Shown here: piece after piece, positions 16,417-24,559 of the stretch
Layout: the number at the start of each line of letters is the position of its first letter
Numbering within the stretch: the first letter of the stretch is position 1
Source: Gemmatimonadota bacterium
GTDB taxonomy: Bacteria; Gemmatimonadota; Gemmatimonadetes; Gemmatimonadales; GWC2-71-9
Length of the DNA stretch: 64,000 bases
Reading direction: 5' to 3'
Assembly: GCA_016713785.1 (NCBI GenBank)
Contig: JADJOM010000001.1
Coordinates: forward strand, 558,001-622,000
Translations under genes and position numbers: made by a program
Notes under the pieces: generated by a model
Seen by the model: the letters and a program-made list of their open reading frames with translations, nothing else
What the model was told of the DNA's origin: nothing
The model's database searches: none

Positions 16417-17739
16417 ATGAGCCTCCTCGACCGGCTGGGCCTGCACCGCCGTGAGCTGCGCGCCTGGGCGATGTACGACTGGGCCAACTCCGCCATGGTG
16501 ACCACGATCGTCACCGCGGTGTTCCCCATCTACTTCGTCCGCGTGGCGGGCGCCGACCTCGAGCCGGCGATGGCCACCCGCCGCCTGGCCGACATCACCA
16601 CCATCGGCCTCGGCATCATCGCGGTGCTCTCCCCGATCATGGGCACCATCGCCGACCGGGCCGGCGTCAAGAAGCGGCTGCTCGGCATCTCCCTCGGCGT
16701 CGGCGTCTCCGCCGTGGCGCTCATGTTCCTGATCCAGCGGGGCGACCTGCTGCTCGCGAGCCTGCTGTTCGTGGTGGCCAACATCGCCGTCAACGCGAGC
16801 TACGTCTGCTACGACTCCTTCCTCCCCCACATCGCGCGGGGAGACGAGATGGACCGGGTGTCCACCGCGGGGTACGCCCTGGGCTACGTGGGCGGCGGGG
16901 TGCTGCTGGCGTTCAACCTGGCGTGGATCAAGATGCCGCACTGGTTCGGGCTGCCGAGCGGGCCGGACCTGACCCCGGCGCAGGCCACGCTCCCCACCCG
17001 GCTGGCGTTCGTCTCGGTGGCGGTGTGGTGGCTGGTCTTCTCCATCCCCCTCTTCCGCCACGTGCCGGAGCCGCCGCCCACCGGCGACGGCCGCATCCGC
17101 ATCGGCAAGGCCTTCGGCGAGCTGGGCGACACCTTCCGGCAGCTCGGCAAGTTCCCGCAGGCGCTGCTGATGCTGATCGCGTTCCTGATCTACAACGACG
17201 GCATCGGCACCATCATCCGGATGGCCACCGCCTACGGCAGCGAGATCGGCATCGGCGACGCGGACCTGATCGCCGCGATCATGATCACCCAGTTCGTGGG
17301 GATTCCCTTCGCCTTCCTGTTCGGCGGCCTCGCGGGGAAGATCGGCGCCAAGCGCGCCATCTTCCTCGGGCTGGTGGCCTACATGGTGATCAGCATGCTC
17401 GGCTACCGGATGCAGACCGCCCGCGACTTCCTGGTGCTGGCGCTGCTGGTCGGGGTGGTGCAGGGCGGGACGCAGGCGCTGTCGCGCTCGCTGTTCGCGA
17501 GCATGATCCCCCGGCAGCGCTCGGCGGAGTTCTTCGGGTTCTTCGCGGTCGTGGAAAAATTCGCGGGGATCTTCGGGCCGTGGATCTTTGCCCGGGTGAT
17601 CACGGCCACGGGATCGAGCCGGGGCGCGATCCTGGCCGTGGTGGCGTTCTTCATCGTGGGCGGGGCGCTGCTCTACTTCGTCAGGGTGGACGAGGGGCAG
17701 GCCGCGGCGCGCGCGGCGGAGGCCGCCGAGGCGGCCTGA
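16417..17739 (+). CDS. UMF1-family MFS transporter (Atg22-like)
   Basis: A 440-residue, roughly 12-TM major facilitator protein. The N-terminal WAMYDWANSAMVTTI is the signature of the UMF1/Atg22-like branch, followed by SPIMGTIADRAGVKKRLLG (MFS motif A) and FLPHIARGDEMDRVSTAGYA. In eukaryotes relatives export amino acids from the vacuole; bacterial substrates are unknown. Its TGA stop abuts the stop of the convergent gene, forming TGATCA with no intervening base. Confidence 0.88.
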   Translation: MSLLDRLGLHRRELRAWAMYDWANSAMVTTIVTAVFPIYFVRVAGADLEPAMATRRLADITTIGLGIIAVLSPIMGTIADRAGVKKRLLGISLGVGVSAVALMFLIQRGDLLLASLLFVVANIAVNASYVCYDSFLPHIARGDEMDRVSTAGYALGYVGGGVLLAFNLAWIKMPHWFGLPSGPDLTPAQATLPTRLAFVSVAVWWLVFSIPLFRHVPEPPPTGDGRIRIGKAFGELGDTFRQLGKFPQALLMLIAFLIYNDGIGTIIRMATAYGSEIGIGDADLIAAIMITQFVGIPFAFLFGGLAGKIGAKRAIFLGLVAYMVISMLGYRMQTARDFLVLALLVGVVQGGTQALSRSLFASMIPRQRSAEFFGFFAVVEKFAGIFGPWIFARVITATGSSRGAILAVVAFFIVGGALLYFVRVDEGQAAARAAEAAEAA

Positions 17740-19269
17740 TCAGCGGCGGGGCGGCGGCGCGCCCTGGGCGGTGAACTCGAGCTTGCTCCGCAGCGTGACG
17801 ACCCGCCCCTCGATCGTCAGGCGCACCAGGCCGAGCGCGTCGTCGAGGTCGAGCTTCCCGGCGCCCCGGAAACTCTTGAGGGTCCCGCCGGTGAGGGTCA
17901 GTTCCACCCGCCCCGGCCGCTCCCCCGGCTGCCACCGGCCGGTGAGCGTGGCGGTGGTATCCCCTTCCACGATCGTGACCTCCGCGTCCTGTCCCGGCTT
18001 GAGCGCCACCCGGAGCTTCCGCACCGCGCGCGGCGCCTGGTTGGGCAGGGCCAGCGTCCCCGTGCCCGCCTTTTCGGTGGTGAGCTCCGCCACCAGCGCG
18101 GGGGTGCCTTCGTCGCCCGGGTCGAACAGCAGCCGCGCGCCGTCGGTGGCGCGGAAGGTGAGCGCCCAGCTGGCGCTGCCCTGGCGGCCGGTGAGGGTGA
18201 GGGTGCGCCAGCGCTCCTCGCCGCTCATCTCGAGCGTGCCGGTGCCGGTGGTCCCGCCGCCGAGCGAGCCGCTGGTCAGGTCGAGCGAGAGCTTCGGCTC
18301 CTGGCCCCGCTGCAGCCAGGTGCCGGCGAAGGCGAAGCGCTCCTTCGCCCCCTGCACCTGCACCACCGCCTCCCAGTTCCGCTTGAGGTGCACCCGGACC
18401 AGCACCGCCTGGTCGCGCGCTACGCCGTTCACCATGAGGGTGCCGGTGCCGCGCATGGTCTTCTCCACGCTGGTCACCAGCGGCCCGCTGTCGTCGTACT
18501 CGAGCGCCACGCTCCGGCCGGTGAAGTCGATCTTCACCGGGCCGTGGTCGGTGGGCCCCTCGAGCACCACCCGGTCCCAGCCGTTGCGGCGGGAGAGCGA
18601 CACGGTGCCGCGCAGGTCGGCCTCGTCGTCGTCCCACTCGGGCACCGACAGCCGGACCGAGGCGGCGTCGAGGTTGCCGGTCCACCGCCCGTCCACCGTG
18701 TACAGCTCGGTGCCCCACATCCGAAGCTGGGCCCGTCCGTTCCTGTAGAGCCGCACCCGGGCGCGGGTCACCTGCACCACGGTGGTGTCGGCGGTGATGG
18801 TGCCCTCGCCGTTGCGCGTGGTGGCCACCTCGCCCGGCCCGGCGGCGGGCCCGTCGTCGCGCCCGCTGGTCCGCCCCTCGAAGCTGAATTCGAAGCGGCC
18901 GTCGCGGTTGCCGCCGCTGAAGCGGAGCCGCTCCACCGCGGTGCGGTCGAGGTAGAGCCGGCCGGTGCCGTCGGCGGCGCGGTCGAACGCCTCGTCCAGC
19001 CGCAGGCCCACCGAGCCGGCCACCGGATCGCCCGACCAGGTGCCCATGAACACCCAGCGGTTGCGGCCCTTGAACAGCCCGAGCTCGAGCCCGCCGTTCT
19101 GGTAGAGGGTGGCCTCCACCCGGGTGATTTCCTGGGCCGCCACGCCGTCGCCGGTGAGCAGGCGGCCCTCGCCATCGGCCACGTAGATGGTGCGGGCCAC
19201 CTGCTGGGCGCCGAGGGCGGCCGGCAGCAGGGCGAGGAGGATCGGCACGGCGGCGGCGCTTCTGGGCAT
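17740..19269 (-). CDS. Secreted protein with four beta-rich repeats
   Basis: A 509-residue exported protein of unknown function. The signal peptide is MPRSAAAVPILLALLPAALG. The mature part contains four diverged units at roughly residues 48-132, 165-252, 288-373 and 416-494. Each begins with a V.A.LYxNG-type strand, followed by a (F/L).G.W segment (FMGTW, VDGRW, FAGTW, LTGRW), and the units are joined by GTG-rich linkers (GTGRL, GEGTI, GTGTL). There are no enzymatic motifs. The ATG at 19269 is chosen over an upstream in-frame start because it begins the signal peptide. Confidence 0.7.
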   Translation of the reverse strand: MPRSAAAVPILLALLPAALGAQQVARTIYVADGEGRLLTGDGVAAQEITRVEATLYQNGGLELGLFKGRNRWVFMGTWSGDPVAGSVGLRLDEAFDRAADGTGRLYLDRTAVERLRFSGGNRDGRFEFSFEGRTSGRDDGPAAGPGEVATTRNGEGTITADTTVVQVTRARVRLYRNGRAQLRMWGTELYTVDGRWTGNLDAASVRLSVPEWDDDEADLRGTVSLSRRNGWDRVVLEGPTDHGPVKIDFTGRSVALEYDDSGPLVTSVEKTMRGTGTLMVNGVARDQAVLVRVHLKRNWEAVVQVQGAKERFAFAGTWLQRGQEPKLSLDLTSGSLGGGTTGTGTLEMSGEERWRTLTLTGRQGSASWALTFRATDGARLLFDPGDEGTPALVAELTTEKAGTGTLALPNQAPRAVRKLRVALKPGQDAEVTIVEGDTTATLTGRWQPGERPGRVELTLTGGTLKSFRGAGKLDLDDALGLVRLTIEGRVVTLRSKLEFTAQGAPPPRR

Positions 19270-19401
19270 CGGCGGGGCTCCGGGAGTCGAGGGCAACGGC
19301 CGAAGGTTCACCGCGCCCCGTGAGGCCGTCAAGCCGCCGCGCTTGAGCGGGGACGGGCATGCCCCTAGCTTCCCGCCTCACCTCGCCCCCCGGAGGCGGT
19401 C

Positions 19402-19812
19402 ATGGAACGTCCGCTCGGCGTCACCGTACTCGGCGTGCTCTCGCTGGTGTCAGGCCTGTGGCGCCTGCTCAAGGCGCTGGCCTGGTTCGGCATCGGCGGC
19501 GGGGTGGCGCTGATCACGGCCATCGCCAACCCGGTGGCGGGCGCGGTGGTGGGGGGCATGGCCATCGTCTTCGGCAGCCTGGCCCTGGTCACCGGCATCC
19601 TGTCGCTGGTCTTTGCGTGGGGCGCCTTCACCCTGAAGCCCTGGGCCTGGACCCTGGGCGCGGTGACCCACGGCTGCATCCTGGCCTGGTCGCTGCTGGC
19701 GGTGCTCGGACCGGGGATCCTCTCCGAGCGGTGGGTGGACATCGCGGTGAGCGGCACCGTGCTGTACTACCTGACCCGGCCGGAGATCAAGCGGGCCTTC
19801 GGGAAGGCCTGA
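19402..19812 (+). CDS. Small four-TM membrane protein
   Basis: A 136-residue protein with four hydrophobic helices (LGVTVLGVLSLVSGLWRLL; GGGVALITAIANPVAGAVVG; GSLALVTGILSLVFAWGAF; THGCILAWSLLAVLGPGIL) and a basic C-terminus ending LTRPEIKRAFGKA, an ending seen in DUF2127-like and related small membrane proteins. Function unknown. GGAGGCGGTC precedes the ATG. It lies between the divergent repeat protein and the lysine operon leader. Confidence 0.6.
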   Translation: MERPLGVTVLGVLSLVSGLWRLLKALAWFGIGGGVALITAIANPVAGAVVGGMAIVFGSLALVTGILSLVFAWGAFTLKPWAWTLGAVTHGCILAWSLLAVLGPGILSERWVDIAVSGTVLYYLTRPEIKRAFGKA

Positions 19813-19827
19813 GCCGCCCGCGGCCCC

Positions 19828-19856
19828 TTGTATGAATTCTCACCGTTCCGTATGTT
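19828..19856 (+). promoter_or_regulatory. Candidate promoter of the lysine operon leader
   Basis: TTGTAT (19828-19833) and TATGTT (19851-19856) are spaced by 17 bp in an AT-rich island that stands out from the GC-rich surroundings. Transcription would start near 19862, almost at the ATG of the leader ORF. Confidence 0.5.
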
Positions 19857-19862
19857 GGAGCC

Positions 19863-19958
19863 ATGACCCGTCACGCCCCGTTCGCTCCCGCGCTGCCCGG
19901 CACCGGCACGCGCACCAAGAAGCCCATGACCGCGCGCGGGGAGCGACGGCCAGCCTGA
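19863..19958 (+). CDS. Putative 31-codon leader peptide of the lysine operon
   Basis: A short ORF directly after the candidate promoter. Its middle reads TRTKKPMT (19908-19931), a cluster of Thr, two adjacent Lys (AAG AAG, 19917-19922), Met and Thr codons, which are the aspartate-family end products. It ends at a TGA (19956-19958) 28 bases before the terminator stem. The segment 19931-19941, just beyond the Lys codons, can pair with the 5' arm of that terminator (19987-19997) with a single mismatch, so a ribosome stalled at Lys codons could favour an antiterminator. Evidence is structural only; two Lys codons is fewer than in classical leaders. Confidence 0.4.
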   Translation: MTRHAPFAPALPGTGTRTKKPMTARGERRPA

Positions 19959-19986
19959 ACTGCTGTCGACAGGCCTGACTGATCCG

Positions 19987-20015
19987 CCCCGCCCGCGACA
20001 CGCCGGCGGGGTTTT
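19987..20015 (+). terminator. Intrinsic terminator/attenuator before dapE
   Basis: The stem pairs 19987-19993 (CCCCGCC) with 20005-20011 (GGCGGGG), then after a C-C mismatch GCG with CGC, around an ACA loop, and is followed by TTTT (20012-20015). It lies between the candidate promoter and the first gene of the lysine operon, so it must be read through for expression. Confidence 0.75.
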
Positions 20016-20049
20016 GCATTGCTGGGGCCCGGGAGGGCCGGGAGGCAGG

Positions 20050-21057
20050 GTGGACGTCCTCGACCTGACGCGGGAGCTGGTGCAGCTGGAGACCCCCACG
20101 GGCCACGAGGGCCCGGCGGTGGACTGCCTGGCCGCGCTGCTGGGCCGCCTGGGCTACCGGGTGGTGCGGCAGCCGGTGACCCCGGGCCGCGACAACCTCT
20201 ACGCCTGGCGCGAGCCCCCGGTGGTGGTCTTCTCCACCCACCTCGACTGCGTGCCGCCCTACGTGCCGCTGCGCGAGGACGAGACCTGGCTGCACGGCCG
20301 CGGCACCTGCGACGCCAAGGGCCTCGCCGCCGCGATGGTGACGGCCGCGGAACAGCTCGCCGCCGCCGGCGAGCGGCGGATCGGGCTCCTGTTCGTGGTG
20401 GGCGAGGAGAACGGCTCCGACGGCGCCCAGTGCGCCCACGAGCTCGGCCCCAAGGGGCGCTTCCTCATCAACGGCGAGCCCACCGAGAACCGGCTGAGCA
20501 TCGGGCAGAAGGGCTCGCTCAAGGTGGTGCTGGAGTGCGCCGGCATCGCCGCCCACAGCGCCTATCCGGAGGAGGGCCGCTCCGCGCTGCTGCCGATCCT
20601 CGACACCCTCGAACGGATCCGCGCCCTGCCCCAGCCCACCGACCCGCTGCTGGGCCAGGGAACGCTCAACGTGGGCGTGCTCGAGGGCGGCGTGGCCCCG
20701 AACGTCATCCCGCCGTCGGGGCGGGCGGAGCTGCTGCTCCGGCTGGTGGGGCCGTCGGACGCCATGCGGCAGGCGATCGCCGGCTGCGCGGTCGGCGGGG
20801 TGACGGTCACCTTCCCCACCGAGCTGCCGTACTTCAAGAACACCGCGCCGCCCCCGGCGGGGTGGGACACCACGGTGGTGCACTACGCCAGCGACCTCCC
20901 CTTCCACCAGGCGTGGGGGCAGGGATTCCAGCTGGGCCCGGGCACCATCCGGGTGGCGCACACCCGGGACGAGCGCATCGCCAAGGCGGAGCTGCGGGAA
21001 GGGGTGCGGCTCTACGCCAAGCTGGCGCAGGACCTGATCCGGAGCGAGGCACCATGA
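20050..21057 (+). CDS. dapE: M20-family amidohydrolase, likely succinyl-DAP desuccinylase (DapE)
   Basis: A 335-residue di-zinc peptidase of the M20/DapE-ArgE family. Metal and catalytic motifs in order: STHLDCVPPYVP, HGRGTCDAKG, VVGEENGSDGA (general-base Glu-Glu) and INGEPTENRLSIGQKGSL. A shorter dimerisation domain lies around residues 165-260. The operon context (asd, dapB, dapA, dapD) supports N-succinyl-LL-DAP desuccinylation in lysine and peptidoglycan precursor synthesis. ArgE or ACY1-like activity cannot be excluded by sequence alone. The start is a GTG at 20050 after GGAGG, because the fold begins there. Confidence 0.75.
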   Translation: MDVLDLTRELVQLETPTGHEGPAVDCLAALLGRLGYRVVRQPVTPGRDNLYAWREPPVVVFSTHLDCVPPYVPLREDETWLHGRGTCDAKGLAAAMVTAAEQLAAAGERRIGLLFVVGEENGSDGAQCAHELGPKGRFLINGEPTENRLSIGQKGSLKVVLECAGIAAHSAYPEEGRSALLPILDTLERIRALPQPTDPLLGQGTLNVGVLEGGVAPNVIPPSGRAELLLRLVGPSDAMRQAIAGCAVGGVTVTFPTELPYFKNTAPPPAGWDTTVVHYASDLPFHQAWGQGFQLGPGTIRVAHTRDERIAKAELREGVRLYAKLAQDLIRSEAP

Positions 21058-22112
21058 CGGCGGCGAAGATCCCGGTGACCATCCTCGGTGCCACCGGCAC
21101 CGTAGGCCAGAAGTTCGTGCGGCTGCTCGAGGCCCACCCCTGGTTCGAGATCGCGTCGGTGGCGGCGAGCGCGCAGAGCGCGGGCAAGCGCTACGGTGAC
21201 GTCGTCCGCTGGCGCGAGAGCACGCCCCTGCCCGAGCGGGTGGCCGCGATGACCGTGGCCGCCGCGGCGCCGGGGATCCCGGGCCGCATCGCCTTCTCTG
21301 CCATCGAGGCCGACATCGCCGGCGAGGTGGAGCAGGCCCTTGCGCGGGCAGGGGTCTACGTGGTGACCAACACCAAGACCCACCGGATGGATCCCGACAT
21401 CCCGCTGCTCATCCCCGAGGTGAACCCGGCGCACCTCGACCTGCTGCCGCGGCAGCAGCGGACACGGGGCTGGCGCGGCGGGATCGTGGCCAACCCCAAC
21501 TGCTCCACCGCCGGGCTGGTGCTCGGCGTGGCCCCGCTGCACCAGGCGTTCGGGATCCAGAAGCTCTTCGTGGCCACCATGCAGGCGGTGAGCGGCGCCG
21601 GCTATCCCGGCGTGGCGAGCCTCGACGCGCTGGGGAACGTCATCCCGCACATCGGCGGCGAAGAAGAGAAGATGGAGCAGGAGACGGCCAAGATCCTGGG
21701 CGGCTTCGCCGGGGAGCAGGTCGTGACCGCGCCCATCACCACCAGCGCGCACACCAACCGGGTGCCGGTGATCGACGGCCACCTCGAGGTGGTGTCGGTC
21801 GGCTTCGGGCGGCGGGTGGCCCCGGACGAGGCGATCGCCGCGCTGGAGGCGTTCCGCGCCCCCGCCGGCGTGGCGGAGCTCCCCTCCACCCCGGCGCGCC
21901 CCGTGGAGTACGACCGCCGCCCGGACCGGCCGCAGTCGCGGCTCGACCTCGACCGCGGCGCGGGGATGACCGTCACCGTGGGCCGGGTGCGTCCCTGCAA
22001 CCTGCTCGACCTCCGGCTGGTGCTGCTGTCCCACAATACCGTCCGGGGGGCGGCCGGGGCCGCGATCCAGAACGCCGAGCTGCTGGTGGCGCGGGGCTAC
22101 GTGGCGCGATGA
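21054..22112 (+). CDS. asd: Aspartate-semialdehyde dehydrogenase
   Basis: A 352-residue NADP-dependent reductase that makes aspartate semialdehyde, the branch point to lysine, threonine and methionine. The N-terminal Rossmann motif is TILGATGTVGQKFVRLL. The catalytic cysteine is in VANPNCSTAGLVL. QAVSGAGYPGVASLD and TNRVPVIDGHLEVVSV are conserved substrate-binding regions. The sequence is of the archaeal/fungal-like Asd branch rather than the E. coli type. It overlaps dapE by ATGA and is followed by dapB with the same overlap. Confidence 0.95.
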   Translation: MTAAKIPVTILGATGTVGQKFVRLLEAHPWFEIASVAASAQSAGKRYGDVVRWRESTPLPERVAAMTVAAAAPGIPGRIAFSAIEADIAGEVEQALARAGVYVVTNTKTHRMDPDIPLLIPEVNPAHLDLLPRQQRTRGWRGGIVANPNCSTAGLVLGVAPLHQAFGIQKLFVATMQAVSGAGYPGVASLDALGNVIPHIGGEEEKMEQETAKILGGFAGEQVVTAPITTSAHTNRVPVIDGHLEVVSVGFGRRVAPDEAIAALEAFRAPAGVAELPSTPARPVEYDRRPDRPQSRLDLDRGAGMTVTVGRVRPCNLLDLRLVLLSHNTVRGAAGAAIQNAELLVARGYVAR

Positions 22113-22813
22113 GCCTCCGCCTGGCGCTGGTGGGAGACGGCCGGATGTCCCGGGCCCTCGCCGCGCTGGCGCCGGCGGAGGGACACCGGATCGTGACCGT
22201 CATCGCCGGGGACGAGAACGCCGGGGGCGCGGCGCTCACCGCGGCGCGGCTGGCCGGGGTGGACGTGGCGCTCGAGTTCACCGCCCCCGCGGCCGCGGCC
22301 GGCAACCTGCTCCGCCTGGCGGCGCTCGGGGTGCCGACGGTCACCGGCACCACCGGGTGGCTCGACCGGCTGCCGGAGGTGCAGGCCGCGGTCACCAGTC
22401 ACCGCGCGGCGCTGCTCCACGCCGCCAACTTCTCCGTGGGCGTGCAGCTCTTCCTGCGCACCGCCCGGACGCTGGCGGCGCAGTTCGCGGGGCGGCCGGG
22501 CTTCGGCGCCTGGGTGGAGGAGACCCACCACGCGCAGAAGCGGGACGCTCCCTCAGGCACCGCGCGGGCGCTGGCGGCCGCCCTGCGCGCCGGGGACCCA
22601 GCGAGGGAGTTTCCGGTCACCAGCATCCGCGCCGGCCACGTGCCGGGGACGCACACCGTGGCGTACGACGCGCCGTACGAGACCATCCGCTTCACCCACG
22701 AGGCGCGCGGGCGCGAAGTGTTCGCCGCCGGGGCGCTGGCGGCGGCGGCGTGGCTGGTGGGGCGCGAGGGAGTCTACACGTTCGACCAGATGCTCTTCGG
22801 GGAGGCACCATGA
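22109..22813 (+). CDS. dapB: 4-hydroxy-tetrahydrodipicolinate reductase
   Basis: A 234-residue NAD(P)H-dependent reductase. The cofactor motif reads VGDGRMSRALA, a variant of GxxGRMG. VALEFTAPAAAAGNL and PTVTGTTGW line the cofactor pocket. The catalytic signature WVEETHHAQKRDAPSGTA carries the His-His and Lys. It is slightly shorter than the usual 250-270 residues, with loss confined to the N-terminal domain. Coupled to asd and dapA by four-base overlaps. Confidence 0.95.
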   Translation: MSLRLALVGDGRMSRALAALAPAEGHRIVTVIAGDENAGGAALTAARLAGVDVALEFTAPAAAAGNLLRLAALGVPTVTGTTGWLDRLPEVQAAVTSHRAALLHAANFSVGVQLFLRTARTLAAQFAGRPGFGAWVEETHHAQKRDAPSGTARALAAALRAGDPAREFPVTSIRAGHVPGTHTVAYDAPYETIRFTHEARGREVFAAGALAAAAWLVGREGVYTFDQMLFGEAP

Positions 22814-23715
22814 CGACCACGCTCGGGGGATGCGGGACGGCGCTCGTGACGCCGTTCGCGCCGGATGGCTCGGTGGACGTCGAGGCGCTCCGGAAGCTCG
22901 TGGCCTGGCAGGTGGAGGAGGGCATCGACTTCCTGGTCCCCTGCGGCTCCACCGGCGAGGCCCAGACCCTCTCCGCCGAGGAGCGGATGCTGGTGGTGCG
23001 CACGGTGGTGGAGGCCGCCGCCGGCCGGGTGCCGGTGATGGCGGGCGCCACCCACAACGACACCCGCGAGGCCGTGGCCGAGGCGCGGCGGATGAGCGGG
23101 CTCGGGGTGACGTGGCTGCTCTCCGCCACGCCGTACTACAACAAGCCCACGCCCGAGGGGCTGGTGCAGCACTTCACGGCCATCGCCGACGCCGCCTCGG
23201 TGCCGGTCTGCCTCTACAACGTGCCCGGGCGGACGGCGGTGAACCTGCGGCCGGACACGGTGCTCCGGCTGGCGGAGCACCCGAACATCATCGGCATCAA
23301 GGAATCCTCGGGCGACCTGCCCCAGGTGCAGCACCTGCTGCTGGGGCGGCCGGAGGGGTTCGCGGTGCTCTCGGGCGAGGACAACCTGACGCTGGCGATC
23401 CTGGCCGCCGGCGGCGACGGCCTCATCTCGGTGGCGGGCAACGAGATCCCCGCGCTGATGACGCGGCTGGTGCAGCTGGGCCGGCGGGGCCGCATGGCGG
23501 AGGCCCGCGAGCTGTTCTACCAGGCGCTGCCGCTGCTCGAGGCCAACTTCCTCGAGACCAACCCGGCGCCGGTCAAGGCGGCGCTGGCGGCGATGGGCCG
23601 GATTGGGAACCGGCTCCGCCTGCCGCTGGTGCCGCTCTCCGAGCAGCGCCGCGCGCCGCTGCTCGCGGCGCTGCGGGAGGCCGGCGTGGAGCCGGCGGGC
23701 GCGGTGGCGCCGTGA
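22810..23715 (+). CDS. dapA: 4-hydroxy-tetrahydrodipicolinate synthase
   Basis: A 301-residue class I aldolase that condenses pyruvate with aspartate semialdehyde. FLVPCGSTGEAQTLSAEER holds the pyruvate-binding GSTGE motif. ATPYYNKPTPEGLVQHF contributes the active-site tyrosine. IIGIKESSGDL holds the Schiff-base lysine, and VLSGEDNLTLAILAAGGDG follows. The ATG at 22810 overlaps the dapB stop; the upstream in-frame extension is out-of-frame dapB sequence. All catalytic residues are present. Confidence 0.96.
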   Translation: MTTTLGGCGTALVTPFAPDGSVDVEALRKLVAWQVEEGIDFLVPCGSTGEAQTLSAEERMLVVRTVVEAAAGRVPVMAGATHNDTREAVAEARRMSGLGVTWLLSATPYYNKPTPEGLVQHFTAIADAASVPVCLYNVPGRTAVNLRPDTVLRLAEHPNIIGIKESSGDLPQVQHLLLGRPEGFAVLSGEDNLTLAILAAGGDGLISVAGNEIPALMTRLVQLGRRGRMAEARELFYQALPLLEANFLETNPAPVKAALAAMGRIGNRLRLPLVPLSEQRRAPLLAALREAGVEPAGAVAP

Positions 23716-24551
23716 GCGGGGACCTCGAGGCACGGATCGGGGCGTTCGCCGCCGGGGTGCCGGCCGGCGCGGAGGCCGAGGCGCGCGCCGCCTTCCAGGA
23801 GCTCAAGGTGGCGCTCAACGCCGGCACCGTGCGCGCGGCGGTGCGCGGCGCCGACGGCGCCTGGCGTGCCCAGCCCTGGGTCAAGGCCGGCATCCTGCTC
23901 GGCTTCCGGCTCGGCGTGGTCACGCCCATGGCGCTCGGCAGCCCGTTCCCCTTCTTCGACAAGGACACCTGGCCGCTCCGCCCGATGACCCTCGGCGACG
24001 GGGTGCGGATCGTGCCCGGGGGCAGCGCCATCCGCGATGGCTGCCATGTGGCGGCGGGGGTGGTGATCATGCCACCGGCGTTCATCAACGTCGGCGCCTA
24101 CGTGGATACCGGGACCATGGTCGACAGCCACGCGCTGGTGGGCAGCTGCGCGCAGGTGGGCAAGCGGGTGCACCTCTCGGCCGCGGCCCAGGTGGGCGGG
24201 GTGCTGGAGCCGGTGGGGGCGCTGCCGGTGATCCTCGAGGACGACGTGCTGGTGGGCGGCAACTGCGGGGTCTACGAGGGGACGATCGTCCGCGAGGGCG
24301 CGGTGCTGGCGCCGGGGACCATCCTGACCGCGGGCACCGTGGTGTTCGACCTGGTGCGCAACACCCGCTACCGCCGCGACGGCGACCGGCCCCTCGAGAT
24401 CCCCGCCGGCGCGGTGGTGGTGCCGGGGAGCCGCCCGGTGTCGAGCGGGCCGGGGCAGGCGCTGGGGCTCGCGCTCTACGCCCCGGTGATCATCAAGTAC
24501 CGCGACGAGAAGACCGACACGGCGGTGCGGCTGGAGGAGCTGCTGCGGTAG
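23712..24551 (+). CDS. dapD: Tetrahydrodipicolinate N-succinyltransferase
   Basis: A 279-residue left-handed beta-helix acyltransferase that commits the lysine pathway to the succinylase branch. The N-terminal helical region has VKAGILLGFRLGV. The hexapeptide repeats run through GVVIMPPAFINVGAYVDTGT, MVDSHALVGSCAQVGKRVHL and GTIVREGAVLAPGTILTAGT, and the C-terminal strand shows YAPVIIKYRDEKTD. Its presence together with a DapE-like gene argues against the direct dehydrogenase or DapL routes. A GTG start overlaps dapA as GTGA. dapC/argD, dapF and lysA are not in the window. Confidence 0.95.
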   Translation: MSGDLEARIGAFAAGVPAGAEAEARAAFQELKVALNAGTVRAAVRGADGAWRAQPWVKAGILLGFRLGVVTPMALGSPFPFFDKDTWPLRPMTLGDGVRIVPGGSAIRDGCHVAAGVVIMPPAFINVGAYVDTGTMVDSHALVGSCAQVGKRVHLSAAAQVGGVLEPVGALPVILEDDVLVGGNCGVYEGTIVREGAVLAPGTILTAGTVVFDLVRNTRYRRDGDRPLEIPAGAVVVPGSRPVSSGPGQALGLALYAPVIIKYRDEKTDTAVRLEELLR

Positions 24552-24559
24552 GCGGCTCC

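Noticed and set aside
19813..20049. A lysine riboswitch ahead of the dap genes
   Set aside because: The leader is too short and lacks recognisable lysine-aptamer blocks; a peptide attenuator fits better.
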